Both the position numbers and the translations under genes were made by a program. From Psychroflexus sp. ALD_RP9 (lineage in GTDB: Bacteria > Bacteroidota > Bacteroidia > Flavobacteriales > Flavobacteriaceae), in the NCBI RefSeq assembly GCF_017311165.1, contig NZ_CP062973.1, forward strand, positions 744,001 to 808,000: a stretch of 64,000 bases of DNA. Reading direction: 5' to 3'. Each line of letters starts with the position of its first letter. The stretch's first letter is position 1. The notes beneath the pieces were generated by a model. That model made no database searches. It had not been told where the DNA came from and saw only the letters and a list, made by a program, of their open reading frames with translations. Below are positions 33,842-43,600 of this stretch, one piece after another.

Positions 33842-34909
33842 TTAATCTATTGTAACTTGGTCGTGAATATATTCTTTATTCTCGCAATAACTTGCTAAGC
33901 TATTTTTAATGAAAGATTTGACTTCATTTTCGACTGATTTAGGGTATAACAAATGTACATTAGCACCTGCGTCTAAAGTAAACCCAAGCGGTATTTGAGT
34001 TGAATTTCTAAAGTCCCAAATCGCTTCTATAATTTGCAAAGTATTTGGACGCATTAAAATGAAATAAGGCGAGCTTGTCATCATCATCGCATGTAAACTT
34101 AAAGCTTCAGTTTCTACGAGCGAAAAAAAGTCTTCGTAAGTTCCATTTTGCAAAATTGAAGTTAACTGGGTTAAATTATCATTAGCTTGCTTAAATCGTT
34201 GTTCTGCAAAAGGATGTTGATGCATTAATTGATGACCAACTGTACTACTGACTTGTTTTTGGCCTTTATCTACTAATAATATACTGTCACAGAAGTTTTT
34301 AAATTTTTCATGAACTTCAAATGGAAACTCAATCCCGTATAGGTTTGAGCTTTCTGGTATTGATGAATGTTTTCCCCAAACTACTAAATCACCATGTGTA
34401 CTCCTACAAGCACTGCCTGATCCTAAACGTGCCAGGAATGAAGTTTTTAGCTTATAATAGTCAACTGATTGTGATTGATTTGCAGATTGTTCTAAATCGA
34501 CAATACACTTTGCTAAAGCTGCTAAACCACTAGCTGAAGAAGCTATGCCGCTACTGTGTGGAAAGGTATTTTTAGTATGTATTGAGAATTGATAGTGTTT
34601 TAAAAAAGGACTGTAAACGTCAATTTTTTTTAGAAAACTTTCAATTTTAGGTTTAAATTCTGGTCTTAATTTTCCATCTAAATACACTTGAAAATTGAAG
34701 TCTTTAGTTGTGTTAGTTTCTTCTAGATGAATTTCAGTTATTGTTTTACAATTGTTCAACGTAAAACTTATGGAGGCATTGGTAGGTAATTGTTGATCAT
34801 ATTTTCCCCAATATTTAACCAAAGCAATATTACTTGGTGCAGTTGATGTGACTTTTTTACCTACAAATTGATGCGTAAAGTTTGGTGCGATAAAATCTTT
34901 GGCCTGCAT
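33842..34909 (-). CDS. mvaD: Diphosphomevalonate decarboxylase
   Basis: 355 residues from ATG 34909 (an upstream in-frame TTG at 34924 is less likely). Hallmarks are APSNIALVKYWGKYD near the N-terminus, FPHSSGIASSASGLAALA as the GHMP motif, RLGSGSACRSTHGDLV, and TLDAGANVHLLYP near the end. It converts mevalonate-5-diphosphate to isopentenyl diphosphate. It leads the minus-strand cluster mvaD, mevalonate kinase, ubiA. A -7-like box lies at 34922-34929, which would give a very short leader. Confidence 0.94.
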   Translation of the reverse strand: MQAKDFIAPNFTHQFVGKKVTSTAPSNIALVKYWGKYDQQLPTNASISFTLNNCKTITEIHLEETNTTKDFNFQVYLDGKLRPEFKPKIESFLKKIDVYSPFLKHYQFSIHTKNTFPHSSGIASSASGLAALAKCIVDLEQSANQSQSVDYYKLKTSFLARLGSGSACRSTHGDLVVWGKHSSIPESSNLYGIEFPFEVHEKFKNFCDSILLVDKGQKQVSSTVGHQLMHQHPFAEQRFKQANDNLTQLTSILQNGTYEDFFSLVETEALSLHAMMMTSSPYFILMRPNTLQIIEAIWDFRNSTQIPLGFTLDAGANVHLLYPKSVENEVKSFIKNSLASYCENKEYIHDQVTID

Positions 34910-34921
34910 AAATTTTTTTAA

Positions 34922-34929
34922 CAAAGATA
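34922..34929 (-). promoter_or_regulatory. -7 box upstream of the mvaD cluster
   Basis: Minus strand TATCTTTG matches TAnnTTTG; transcription would begin only a few nucleotides before the ATG at 34909. Confidence 0.4.
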
Positions 34930-35039
34930 ATTTAAAATATGTAAGTAAATTATAATTTAAAAAGCAGTTAAATTAAGAATATACGCAAGTTGCAGTTCAT
35001 ATATAAATTGTCTATTTTAGATTGCGAAATTCGGAACTC

Positions 35040-35516
35040 ATGAAGTTAAAGTTTATCTATAAATTAATAATTGCGGTATTTGTTTGTTTAGCAATTGGTT
35101 TTATTGGCTCTATTGCTACTCAAACTAGTGTTAATACTTGGTATTTAACACTAAATAAACCTGTATTTAATCCACCAAATTGGTTATTTGCACCGGTATG
35201 GACAGCCTTGTATATTTTAATGGGAATTTCTGCCGCATTGGTTTGGCACAGAGGTTTTCATCATGTTTGGGTTAAAACAGCTTTGTACCATTTTGGTTTT
35301 CAATTATTACTGAATGCTCTGTGGTCTATCGTATTTTTTGGTTTACAAAAACCCTTACTTGCACTGTTTGTTATTGTAGCCCTTTTTATTTTAATTCTAC
35401 TTACATTTAAATGGTTTAAAGTGGTTTCTAGCAAAGCCTCCTATTTAATTATTCCTTATTTAGTTTGGGTTGCGTTTGCTATGTTACTTAATTTTGAGAT
35501 TTGGAGGCTTAATTAG
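35040..35516 (+). CDS. tspO: TspO/MBR family membrane protein
   Basis: 158 residues from ATG 35040 (an upstream in-frame TTG at 35022 would add six residues). There are five membrane helices and the Trp-rich TspO motifs: WYLTLNKPVFNPPNWLFAPV, LYILMGISAALVW, FQLLLNALWSIVFFG, and a final helix with VWVAFAMLLNFEIWRLN. TspO proteins bind porphyrins and related ligands and modulate stress responses. The 3' end overlaps the convergent YhiN-type gene by 8 nt. Confidence 0.93.
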   Translation: MKLKFIYKLIIAVFVCLAIGFIGSIATQTSVNTWYLTLNKPVFNPPNWLFAPVWTALYILMGISAALVWHRGFHHVWVKTALYHFGFQLLLNALWSIVFFGLQKPLLALFVIVALFILILLTFKWFKVVSSKASYLIIPYLVWVAFAMLLNFEIWRLN

Positions 35517-36735
35517 TCGTTGCAGCAATGTAAGCACTTGTCCAAGTATTTTGAAAATTAAATCCACCTGTAATGGCATCAATATTTAATGCCTCGCCAA
35601 TTATTTTTAGTTGTGGTAGTTGTTTACTTCTAAAAGTCTTAAAATCAATTTCTTTTAAATGAACACCGCCAGCTGTTACAAACTCATCTTTAAATGTACT
35701 TTTCCCGTTAACTTCAACTGTAAATGCCCGTAATACTGTTGAAATTCTATTTAATTCTAATTTAGAAAGATCACCCCAATTTTTAGTGCTATTTACTTCA
35801 GCTTCTTCTAATATAAAAAGCCAAAAACGTTTAGGTACATTAAATTCTATTTGTTTATTTAATTGTTTTTTTGATTGTTCAAATTTCATTCTTTTAAGCT
35901 GTTCGTTAACTTCATCTTCGCTTAAATCTGGTAACCAATTAACGCTAATTACAAAGTGATAATTCATCTTATTAAGCAATTGAGCTCCCCAAGCCGAAAG
36001 TTTTAAAATGCAAGGACCGCTTAAACCCCAATGTGTAATTAGTGTGGCGCCTGTAGACTCTAATAATGGCGCCTTAGTTGAAGTTGTTTCGAATAACTTA
36101 ATGTGCGTTGGTAAACTTAAGCCTTGTAACTGTGTGAGTTTTGTATGATGAATATTAAACGTAAATAATGATGGTATTGGAGTTACAATTTCATGCCCTA
36201 ATTGCTCTAATTTTTTCCAAATTTTTAAACTGCTTCCAGTTGAAATTACTAGTTGTTGTGCTTCTAAATTATGGGTTTTGGTTGTTACCTGCCAGTGGTT
36301 ATTGATATAATTAAAATCGGTAACTACTTGAGATGTTTTAACGGAGACTCGCAATCTATTCGCCTCTTTTACAAAGCAATCAATAATACTTTGAGATGAA
36401 TCTGACTTTGGAAAAATACGACCATCATCTTCAATTTTAAGTGCTACACCGCGTTGTTCAAGCCATGCCATCATATCGCCTGTCATAAACCGATGAAATG
36501 GCCCGATTAATTCGCGTTCACCACGTGGGTAATGCTTCGATAAATCTTTAGGAATAAACTCCGCGTGGGTAACATTACATCGGCCACCACCAGAAATTTT
36601 TACCTTTTGTAGCACTTGTTTTGACTTTTCTAAAATCATCACCGATTGATCTGGATGCCTCTCAGCATAATTAATGGCGAAAAAAAAGCCACTCGCACCA
36701 CCACCAATTACAATACAATCAATTATTTCAGACAT
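35509..36735 (-). CDS. YhiN/HI0933-family NAD(P)/FAD-dependent oxidoreductase
   Basis: 408 residues. The N-terminal dinucleotide fold is IVIGGGASGFFFAINYA, followed by the family-specific KISGGGRCNVTH. TGGFNFQNTWTSAYIAA lies at the C-terminus. The HI0933 family is flavin-dependent with no firmly assigned reaction. It is a single gene, convergent and overlapping with tspO by 8 nt. Confidence 0.9.
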   Translation of the reverse strand: MSEIIDCIVIGGGASGFFFAINYAERHPDQSVMILEKSKQVLQKVKISGGGRCNVTHAEFIPKDLSKHYPRGERELIGPFHRFMTGDMMAWLEQRGVALKIEDDGRIFPKSDSSQSIIDCFVKEANRLRVSVKTSQVVTDFNYINNHWQVTTKTHNLEAQQLVISTGSSLKIWKKLEQLGHEIVTPIPSLFTFNIHHTKLTQLQGLSLPTHIKLFETTSTKAPLLESTGATLITHWGLSGPCILKLSAWGAQLLNKMNYHFVISVNWLPDLSEDEVNEQLKRMKFEQSKKQLNKQIEFNVPKRFWLFILEEAEVNSTKNWGDLSKLELNRISTVLRAFTVEVNGKSTFKDEFVTAGGVHLKEIDFKTFRSKQLPQLKIIGEALNIDAITGGFNFQNTWTSAYIAATTN

Positions 36736-36919
36736 TTACTTTTATTTAATACAAAATTAGACTATTGCAAAGAATTTAACTACACATGAGATCGAAAGTC
36801 GACTATCAAAAATTTGTAAAATTTAAAATTTTATTTTACTAATTGTAAAATGAAGAAACTTGCATAAAATTGGTAACATATATTACATAGAACTATTCTA
36901 AATTAAGTAATTTTGTAAT

Positions 36920-38188
36920 ATGAATTTTATAAACAATTATTTTTCGGCGCTTTGGGATTTAACCATTGAAATGGCACCATATCTATTGCTAGGTTTTTTA
37001 ATAGCAGGTCTTTTAAATGGCGTATTTACAAAAAATTGGCTACAGCGTAAATTAGGTAAACCAGGTTTTGCCTCTTCTATAAAAGCTGCTTTATTTGGAA
37101 TTCCATTACCGCTTTGTTCTTGTGGCGTTATCCCTACAGGTGTATCATTTCACAAAAATGGAGCTTCAAAAGGCGCAACAACATCATTTTTAATTTCTAC
37201 ACCACAAACCGGTGTTGATAGCATTTTAATTACTTACGCTTTAATGGGTTGGGCTTACGCAATTATTCGACCAGTCATTGCATTTGTTACTGGTGTTTTT
37301 GGCGGATTTATAGCTGATAATTATGTCTTGAGCGAACAAATTAATGCACCTAAGTGTGATGATAATTCATGTAGCTCATGCGAGGTTGAAGATTCAGCCT
37401 CAAAAAAACAAACTTGGTTTAACCGTATTTTCAGATATGCCTTCGTTACATTTTTACAAGATATTTCACGCTATTTGGTATTAGGCTTAGCTTTAGCCGC
37501 ACTGATAACCGTAGCTGTACCCGATAGTTTATTTACCGAGTATGTTGATCAAGCCTGGTTAAACATGCTTATTGTTTTAATAGCAAGTGTTCCGCTTTAT
37601 GTCTGTGCTACAGCAAGTGTCCCGATTGCGGCTGCATTATTATTAAAAGGCATTTCACCAGGAGCTGCGATTGTTTTTTTAATGGCTGGACCAGCAACAA
37701 ATATTGCCACCTTTACCGTATTGTGGAATACTATCGGAAAAAAAACAACCTTAGTCTATTTAAGCTCTATTATTGGTGGTGCTTTATTCTTTGGTTTCTT
37801 AATAGACTACACCTTGCCAGAGACACTTTACAATTATTTTTTGCCCATCACAACGATCACAGAACAGCATCAACATATCCTGCCACATTGGTTAATGATT
37901 GGTAGCGGGATTATACTTATTTACTTGATTATCCAAGCCGAAGTTATTCGGTATATACCACAAAAACAAAACTCAAAAACAACAGATATGACGACTTATA
38001 AAATTAAAGGGATGACTTGTAACCACTGTGTTGCAAATGTCGAAAAAAATTTAGGTAGCTTAGAGCAAGTCACTGAAGTAAATGTTAATTTAGATAAGGG
38101 TACAGCCCAAGTTGAAGGTCAAGCAACTGAAGATCAAATAAAATCTACTATTGAAAGCATTGGCTACCAATTTGAAGGTAAGTTATAG
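36920..38188 (+). CDS. SO_0444-type Cu/Zn efflux permease with C-terminal HMA domain
   Basis: 422 residues. The permease part (about 1-350) has 8 or more hydrophobic helices and the conserved LPLCSCGVIPTG and MAGPATNIATF. A cytoplasmic Cys cluster (DDNSCSSCEVED, near 140-150) splits it, and a fused C-terminal heavy-metal-associated domain has MTCNHC (C367, C370). This family (PF03773-like permease) is implicated in copper/zinc export. The fused HMA domain would hand metal to the pore. A GTAA-N6-TTAC inverted repeat upstream (36873-36886) could be a metalloregulator site. Confidence 0.87.
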   Translation: MNFINNYFSALWDLTIEMAPYLLLGFLIAGLLNGVFTKNWLQRKLGKPGFASSIKAALFGIPLPLCSCGVIPTGVSFHKNGASKGATTSFLISTPQTGVDSILITYALMGWAYAIIRPVIAFVTGVFGGFIADNYVLSEQINAPKCDDNSCSSCEVEDSASKKQTWFNRIFRYAFVTFLQDISRYLVLGLALAALITVAVPDSLFTEYVDQAWLNMLIVLIASVPLYVCATASVPIAAALLLKGISPGAAIVFLMAGPATNIATFTVLWNTIGKKTTLVYLSSIIGGALFFGFLIDYTLPETLYNYFLPITTITEQHQHILPHWLMIGSGIILIYLIIQAEVIRYIPQKQNSKTTDMTTYKIKGMTCNHCVANVEKNLGSLEQVTEVNVNLDKGTAQVEGQATEDQIKSTIESIGYQFEGKL

Positions 38189-38415
38189 GTTTTTTTAATA
38201 GTATATCACCAAAAAAATCTATATCAATCTTTACAGTTTCTAATAACTAGGCACAAATTATAATTTTAGGATATTGAATAACATATTATACTAAAATATT
38301 TAATGAGTTAAAAACCTTTGTTTAATCACACCTTTGCATAAATAATTGATTTAAAGATATAGTAAACAAAAAAGCTAAACAATTAATTAACAACTGTTTA
38401 GCTTTTTTTTTAAAG
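38189..38415. other. Non-coding gap downstream of the efflux permease
   Basis: AT-rich, no ORF. Its right part contains the tRNA-Leu terminator (38370-38411); nothing else recognised. Confidence 0.6.
38370..38411 (-). terminator. Terminator of tRNA-Leu
   Basis: AAAGCTAAACA and TGTTTAGCTTT form an 11-bp stem around an AT-rich loop, with A- and T-runs on either side, directly 3' of tRNA-Leu. Confidence 0.8.
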
Positions 38416-38497
38416 TGCGGATGAAAGGAGTCGAACCTTCACGCCTCGCGGCACTAGATCCTAAGTCTAGCGTGTCTACCAATTCCACCACATCCGC
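38416..38497 (-). tRNA. tRNA-Leu(TAG)
   Basis: 82 nt on the minus strand, type II tRNA with a variable arm. The acceptor is GCGGATG with the ATCCGC partner, and the anticodon stem CTAGA/TCTAG encloses CTTAGGA (anticodon TAG). The T-arm has GGTTCGACTCC, discriminator A, no encoded CCA. Confidence 0.93.
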
Positions 38498-38516
38498 GGA
38501 CATTTAAATTGGAGTG

Positions 38517-38546
38517 CAAATATAAACAATAATCTAAATTTTCAAA
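38517..38546 (-). promoter_or_regulatory. Promoter of tRNA-Leu
   Basis: Minus strand TTTG (38546-38543), 18-nt spacer, TATATTTG (38524-38517): a full Bacteroidota housekeeping promoter upstream of the tRNA. Confidence 0.75.
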
Positions 38547-38599
38547 CATTAGTTCCTTAATTATTTTTAAATTGTAACTCTTAAAAAATAATCATTGTT

Positions 38600-39994
38600 A
38601 TGGATCCGAAATCATACATTAACTCACATAAAGATCGTTTTATAAATGAACTGGTTGAACTATTAAAACTACCTTCAATCAGTGCAGATTCTAATTATAA
38701 AAAAGATACCATAAAGACTGCTAAAGCTGTTGAAACAGCCTTGAGTCAAGCTGGCTGTGATTCTGTCGAAATCTGTGAAACACCAGGATTACCTATTGTT
38801 TATGGTGAAAAAATAATCGACAAAAATTTACCAACCGTTTTAGTTTATGGTCATTATGATGTGCAACCGCCAGACCCTTTAGATTTATGGGACAGCCCAC
38901 CATTTAAACCTGTTATAAAACCAACGAAAATTCATCCTGAAGGCGCTATTTTCGCTCGTGGTGCTTGTGACGATAAAGGCCAAATGTTTATGCATGTTAA
39001 AGCCTTAGAATATATGACTAAAACCGAGAACTTACCTTGTAATATAAAGTTTATGATTGAAGGTGAAGAAGAAGTTGGCAGCGTCAGTTTAGAGTGGTTT
39101 TTAGAGCGCAATCAAGAAAAACTTAAAAATGATGTCATCCTTATTTCAGACACGGGCATGATTAGCAAAGAAGCACCATCAATCACAACAGGCTTAAGAG
39201 GTTTAAGTTACCTTGAAGTTGAAGTCACCAGCCCAAATAGAGATTTACATTCTGGCTTGTATGGCGGGACAGTAGCTAACCCAATTAACATCTTAAGTCA
39301 AATGATTGCTTCTCTTCAAGATGAAAATAATCACATCACTATACCCGGATTTTACGATAAAGTTGAAAATTTATCCCAATCCGAACGTCAAAAAATGAGC
39401 GAAGCGCCATTTGACTTAGAAGAATACAAAGCGCATATTGATATTAAAGATATACACGGAGAAAAAGGCTACTCAACACTAGAACGTGGTTCAATTAGAC
39501 CAACTCTTGATGTCAATGGCATTTGGGGAGGATACATTGGCGAGGGTGCAAAAACAGTAATTCCTAGTAAAGCATTTGCTAAAATTTCAATGCGATTAGT
39601 TCCAAATCAAGATTGGGAAGAAATCACACAACTTTTTAAAACTCATTTTGAAAAGATAGCGCCAAAAAGTGTAACTGTGAAAGTAAAACCGCATCATGGT
39701 GGTCAAGCCTATGTCACTCCAATAGATGGCATCGAATATCAAGCTGCAGACCAGGCTATCCAAGACGTTTTTGGCAAACCGGCTATACCTCAACGTAGTG
39801 GTGGCAGCATCCCAATTGTTTCTTTGTTTGAAGGTTATCTTAAATCTAAAACAATTTTACTAGGCTTTGGGCTAAATTCTGATGCAATCCATTCGCCTAA
39901 TGAGCATTTTGGAGTTTGGAATTTTTTAAAAGGAATTGAAACCATTCCATTTTTTTATAATCATTTCACCCAATTGAAACAAGCCGAAAAATAA
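38600..39994 (+). CDS. M20-family dipeptidase
   Basis: 464 residues. Zinc-binding and catalytic motifs are VYGHYDVQP (H85, D87), ARGACDDKGQ and MIEGEEEVGS, with an inserted dimerisation domain containing NRDLHSGLYGG. GGSIPIV and the late Zn histidine region IHSPNEHFG lie in the C-terminal part. It resembles cytosolic metallodipeptidases (CNDP/PepV-like). No signal peptide is seen. It is a single gene downstream of the divergent tRNA-Leu. Confidence 0.92.
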   Translation: MDPKSYINSHKDRFINELVELLKLPSISADSNYKKDTIKTAKAVETALSQAGCDSVEICETPGLPIVYGEKIIDKNLPTVLVYGHYDVQPPDPLDLWDSPPFKPVIKPTKIHPEGAIFARGACDDKGQMFMHVKALEYMTKTENLPCNIKFMIEGEEEVGSVSLEWFLERNQEKLKNDVILISDTGMISKEAPSITTGLRGLSYLEVEVTSPNRDLHSGLYGGTVANPINILSQMIASLQDENNHITIPGFYDKVENLSQSERQKMSEAPFDLEEYKAHIDIKDIHGEKGYSTLERGSIRPTLDVNGIWGGYIGEGAKTVIPSKAFAKISMRLVPNQDWEEITQLFKTHFEKIAPKSVTVKVKPHHGGQAYVTPIDGIEYQAADQAIQDVFGKPAIPQRSGGSIPIVSLFEGYLKSKTILLGFGLNSDAIHSPNEHFGVWNFLKGIETIPFFYNHFTQLKQAEK

Positions 39995-40125
39995 TTTATA
40001 TGCGTTTAAAGAGGTATTTCCTCTAAATAATAAAAAAACTTATCAAAAAACTCTATAAAACATGTTGTCTGTAATATAAATGATAAAATTAATAATTTTA
40101 AATCCATAATCTTAAAATAACACTT

Positions 40126-40467
40126 ATGAAAAATATCATTTTAATGCTGTTTTTGTTGATCAACTTTGTAAGTCTTGCACAAAATGAAATTGAAGAAACA
40201 ACTCTTGTTGAACCGAATTTCTCATCAGAATCTGTTACAATTAATGACAGTTCTGATATTATGATTTTTAAAGGTAAGGTTAGTTTTAAATCTGATTTAA
40301 TGAATTTAACTAGAGCTGAGAAAATAGTGTATAATAAAAAAACAAATAGACTTGTAGCCTACGGTGTGAATGAGTTTACTTTTGATGGTAAAGTTCAAAT
40401 CTCAAGAAATAATAAAAATAAAATTCTGAAATATACGATTGGCGAAAGAACTGCATACGTGGAATAA
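40126..40467 (+). CDS. Secreted OstA/LptA-like single-domain protein
   Basis: 113 residues with a signal peptide (about 1-18, ending SLAQ). The mature part has beta-strand repeats reminiscent of the OstA/LptA fold: DIMIFKGKVSFKSDLMNLTRAEKIVYNKK, then NRLVAYGVNEFTFDGKVQIS. LptA-type proteins carry lipopolysaccharide across the periplasm, but this is shorter than LptA and stands alone. The assignment is from pattern only. Confidence 0.55.
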   Translation: MKNIILMLFLLINFVSLAQNEIEETTLVEPNFSSESVTINDSSDIMIFKGKVSFKSDLMNLTRAEKIVYNKKTNRLVAYGVNEFTFDGKVQISRNNKNKILKYTIGERTAYVE

Positions 40468-40603
40468 AACACTACGCACAGCACCGGATAAATGCAATTA
40501 CTGGTGATTCGACTACAAGCGAATCAACCCCTATTTGCTCACTTAGGTTTTATAATTGAAATTCACTACTTTTAATACGTAATAACCGTGGTTATATAAA
40601 TAC

Positions 40604-40626
40604 GGTCAGGATGAAGTTTCCTGACC
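40604..40626. terminator. Hairpin downstream of dnaE
   Basis: GGTCAGG and CCTGACC form a 7-bp stem with a 9-nt loop just beyond the dnaE stop. Flanking T-runs are weak, so termination is plausible but not certain. Confidence 0.4.
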
Positions 40627-40644
40627 ATGTTTTAATTGATATAT

Positions 40645-43600
40645 TTAGTTGAGTTTGTAACTTAAATTAAAATCTTGAAGTGACAGGAGTAATTCTTTAG
40701 AAATTTCTACTTTTTTAGTTTTGCTTGGCATTTGTAATTCAATTTTATCTTGATGATCTCTAATTTTAAATTTCACATGCTTCGAGCCTTTGTGCTGGCT
40801 AATTACTTGTTCTAGCTGTTTTACGAAATCATCATTTAATTCTTTTATATCTAAAGTTAGCGTAAGTTTAGTTGCAAACTCTTTAACGACATCTTGTAGC
40901 TGTTTAAATGCTTTAAAGGTAATACGTGTTCGACCTGGCTCACCAGTCTCTTTGTTGATAAATTGTCTTGCCGTTGTTTTAACATGAACAAAATTATCTA
41001 ACACTAAAAAATGTCTAAACTTTAAATAGTCTTCACCAAAAATCCAAAACTCATGGCTTTCATAATAGTCTTCTAAAATAAAAGTTGCAAAACCTTTACC
41101 ATTTTTACTCACACGATGTTGAACATCTGTGACTACACCAGCAAAGAGTAATTCCTTATTAAGGTAGTTTTCAATAGAATTAAAACATCTAATATCCGTA
41201 TTACAAAAATGTTTTATTTCAAGTTTAAAATCATCAAGCGGATGACCAGACAAAAATAAACCAATAACTTCTTTTTCAGCTTTAAGCGTTTTCATAGTGT
41301 GCCAAGGATCACAAGGCGGCACTTCAGGTTCAGGAATTTGAACTTCACTAGCCTCTCCAAATAAACTTACTTGAGCAGAATTTTGATTTTCTTGAAATTT
41401 AGAAGCATACTTGAGCACTTTCTCCAAAAAGTTAAGATCGCTTTCTGTTTGATGAAAATACTGTGCCCTATGAACTTCACCCAAGCTATCGAAAGCACCG
41501 GCTAAAGCTAAACTCTCAAAAGCCTTTTTATTAGCAGCGCGTAAATCTATGCGTTTAGCAAGATCAAAAATAGATTTGTAATTACCATCTTTTTTTCTAT
41601 GTTTTACAATTGTATCAACAGCTCCACCACCAACACCTTTTACAGCACCCATTCCAAATCGAATGGCATTATTTTTATTAACTGAAAACTTGTAATAAGA
41701 TTCGTTTACATCCGGACCTAATACATCTAGTCCCATTCGCCGACATTCTTCCATAAAAAAGGTAACTTTTTTAATATCATTCATGTTGTTAGATAAAACA
41801 GCAGCCATATATTCGGCTGGATAATGTGCTTTAAGGTAAGCCGTTTGATAAGCTACAAATGCGTAACAAGTTGAGTGCGATTTATTGAAAGCGTAACTTG
41901 CAAATGCTTCCCAATCTTTCCATATTTTCTCTAACTTTTCTTCAGGATGGCCATTATCTTTAGCTTGGTTAATAAATTTTGGTTTCAATTTAGCTAGTAC
42001 ATCCTTTAACTTTTTACCCATAGCTTTACGCAAAACATCAGCTTCACCTTTAGTAAAGTTAGCTAGCTTTTGAGAAAGTAACATCACTTGCTCTTGATAA
42101 ACAGTAATTCCGTAGGTTTCTTCAAGATATTCTTGCATGTCAGGTAAATCATACGAAATCTCTTCACCACCATGTTTACGCTTAATAAAACTAGGAATAT
42201 ATTCCATCGGTCCAGGTCTGTACAAGGCATTCATAGCGATTAGATCTTCAAAAACTGTTGGCTTAAGATCTTTCATATGTTTTTGCATGCCAGGTGATTC
42301 ATACTGAAAAATCCCTACAGTTTCTCCTCGTTGAAAAAGTTCGTAAGTTTTTTGATCATCTAATGGAAAAGATTCAGGATCGAGTTCTACACCATGACGT
42401 GCTTTTACAATTTCAACTGTATCTTTAATTAAAGTCAAGGTTTTGAGACCTAAGAAGTCCATTTTAAGTAAACCAGCATCTTCAACAACTGAATTATCGA
42501 ATTGCGTCACGTATAAGTCTGAATCTTTTGCTAAAGAAACAGGAACAAACTTTGTGATATCATCAGGTGTAATAATTACGCCACATGCATGAATACCTGT
42601 ATTTCTAACTGAGCCCTCTAATATTCTTGCTTGATTCACGGTATCGGCTTCTGGCGAATCTTGCTCTGATATACCTAAAAGTTCTTGCACTTTTACAAGG
42701 TCTTCAGCTCTAAATTTTTCTTTAAGTTCTTTATCAGTTTTACCAAAAATTTTACTCAACTTAGACATGTCGGGTACTAACTTCGCTATGCGATCGGCTT
42801 CGTATAGTGGTAAATCTAGTGCTCGAGCTGTATCGCGAATAGCAGATTTAGCTGCCATTGTACCATAAGTTATAATTTGTGCCACCTGATTTTCGCCATA
42901 TTTATCAATCACATACTGCATAACTTTGCTTCGACCTTCATCATCAAAATCAATATCAATATCAGGCATACTTACACGTTCAGGATTCAAAAAACGCTCA
43001 AACAGTAAATCATATTTAATTGGATCTATGTTGGTGATTTTTAAGCAGTAGGCTACTGCACTACCTGCTGCTGAACCTCGTCCTGGCCCAACTGAAACTC
43101 CCATTTTTCTTGCTTCACGAATAAAATCTTCAACAATTAAAAAGTATCCTGGATATCCTGTATTAGCGATTACCGAAAGTTCAAAATCTAAACGCTCTTT
43201 AATAGATTCTGATAATTCTCCGTAACGTTCTTTAGCACCTTCATAGGTTAAATGCTTAAGGTAAGCGTTTTCGCCACGTTTACCATTATCAGATAGATCT
43301 TTAGCATCTTGAAACTCTTCTGGTATAGTAAATGCTGGTAGCAAAACGTCTCTAGCAAGATCATAAGCTTCAACTTTATCGGCTATTTCTTCTGTATTAG
43401 TAATGGCTTCTGGCAAATCCTTAAATAAAGATTTCATTTCATCAGCCGACTTAAAATAGTATTCATTATTAGGTAACCCATAACGGTAACCTCGACCACG
43501 ACCGATAGGTGTAGATTGCTTTTCTCCATCTTTTACACAAAGTAAAATATCGTGTGCGTTGGCGTCTTGCTGATTGATATAATAAGTATTATTAGTCGCC

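Noticed and set aside
40468..40644. GATTCG/CGAATC hairpin (near 40507-40526) as a small RNA or repeat element
   Set aside because: The stem is short, has no T-run and I saw no second copy in the window.
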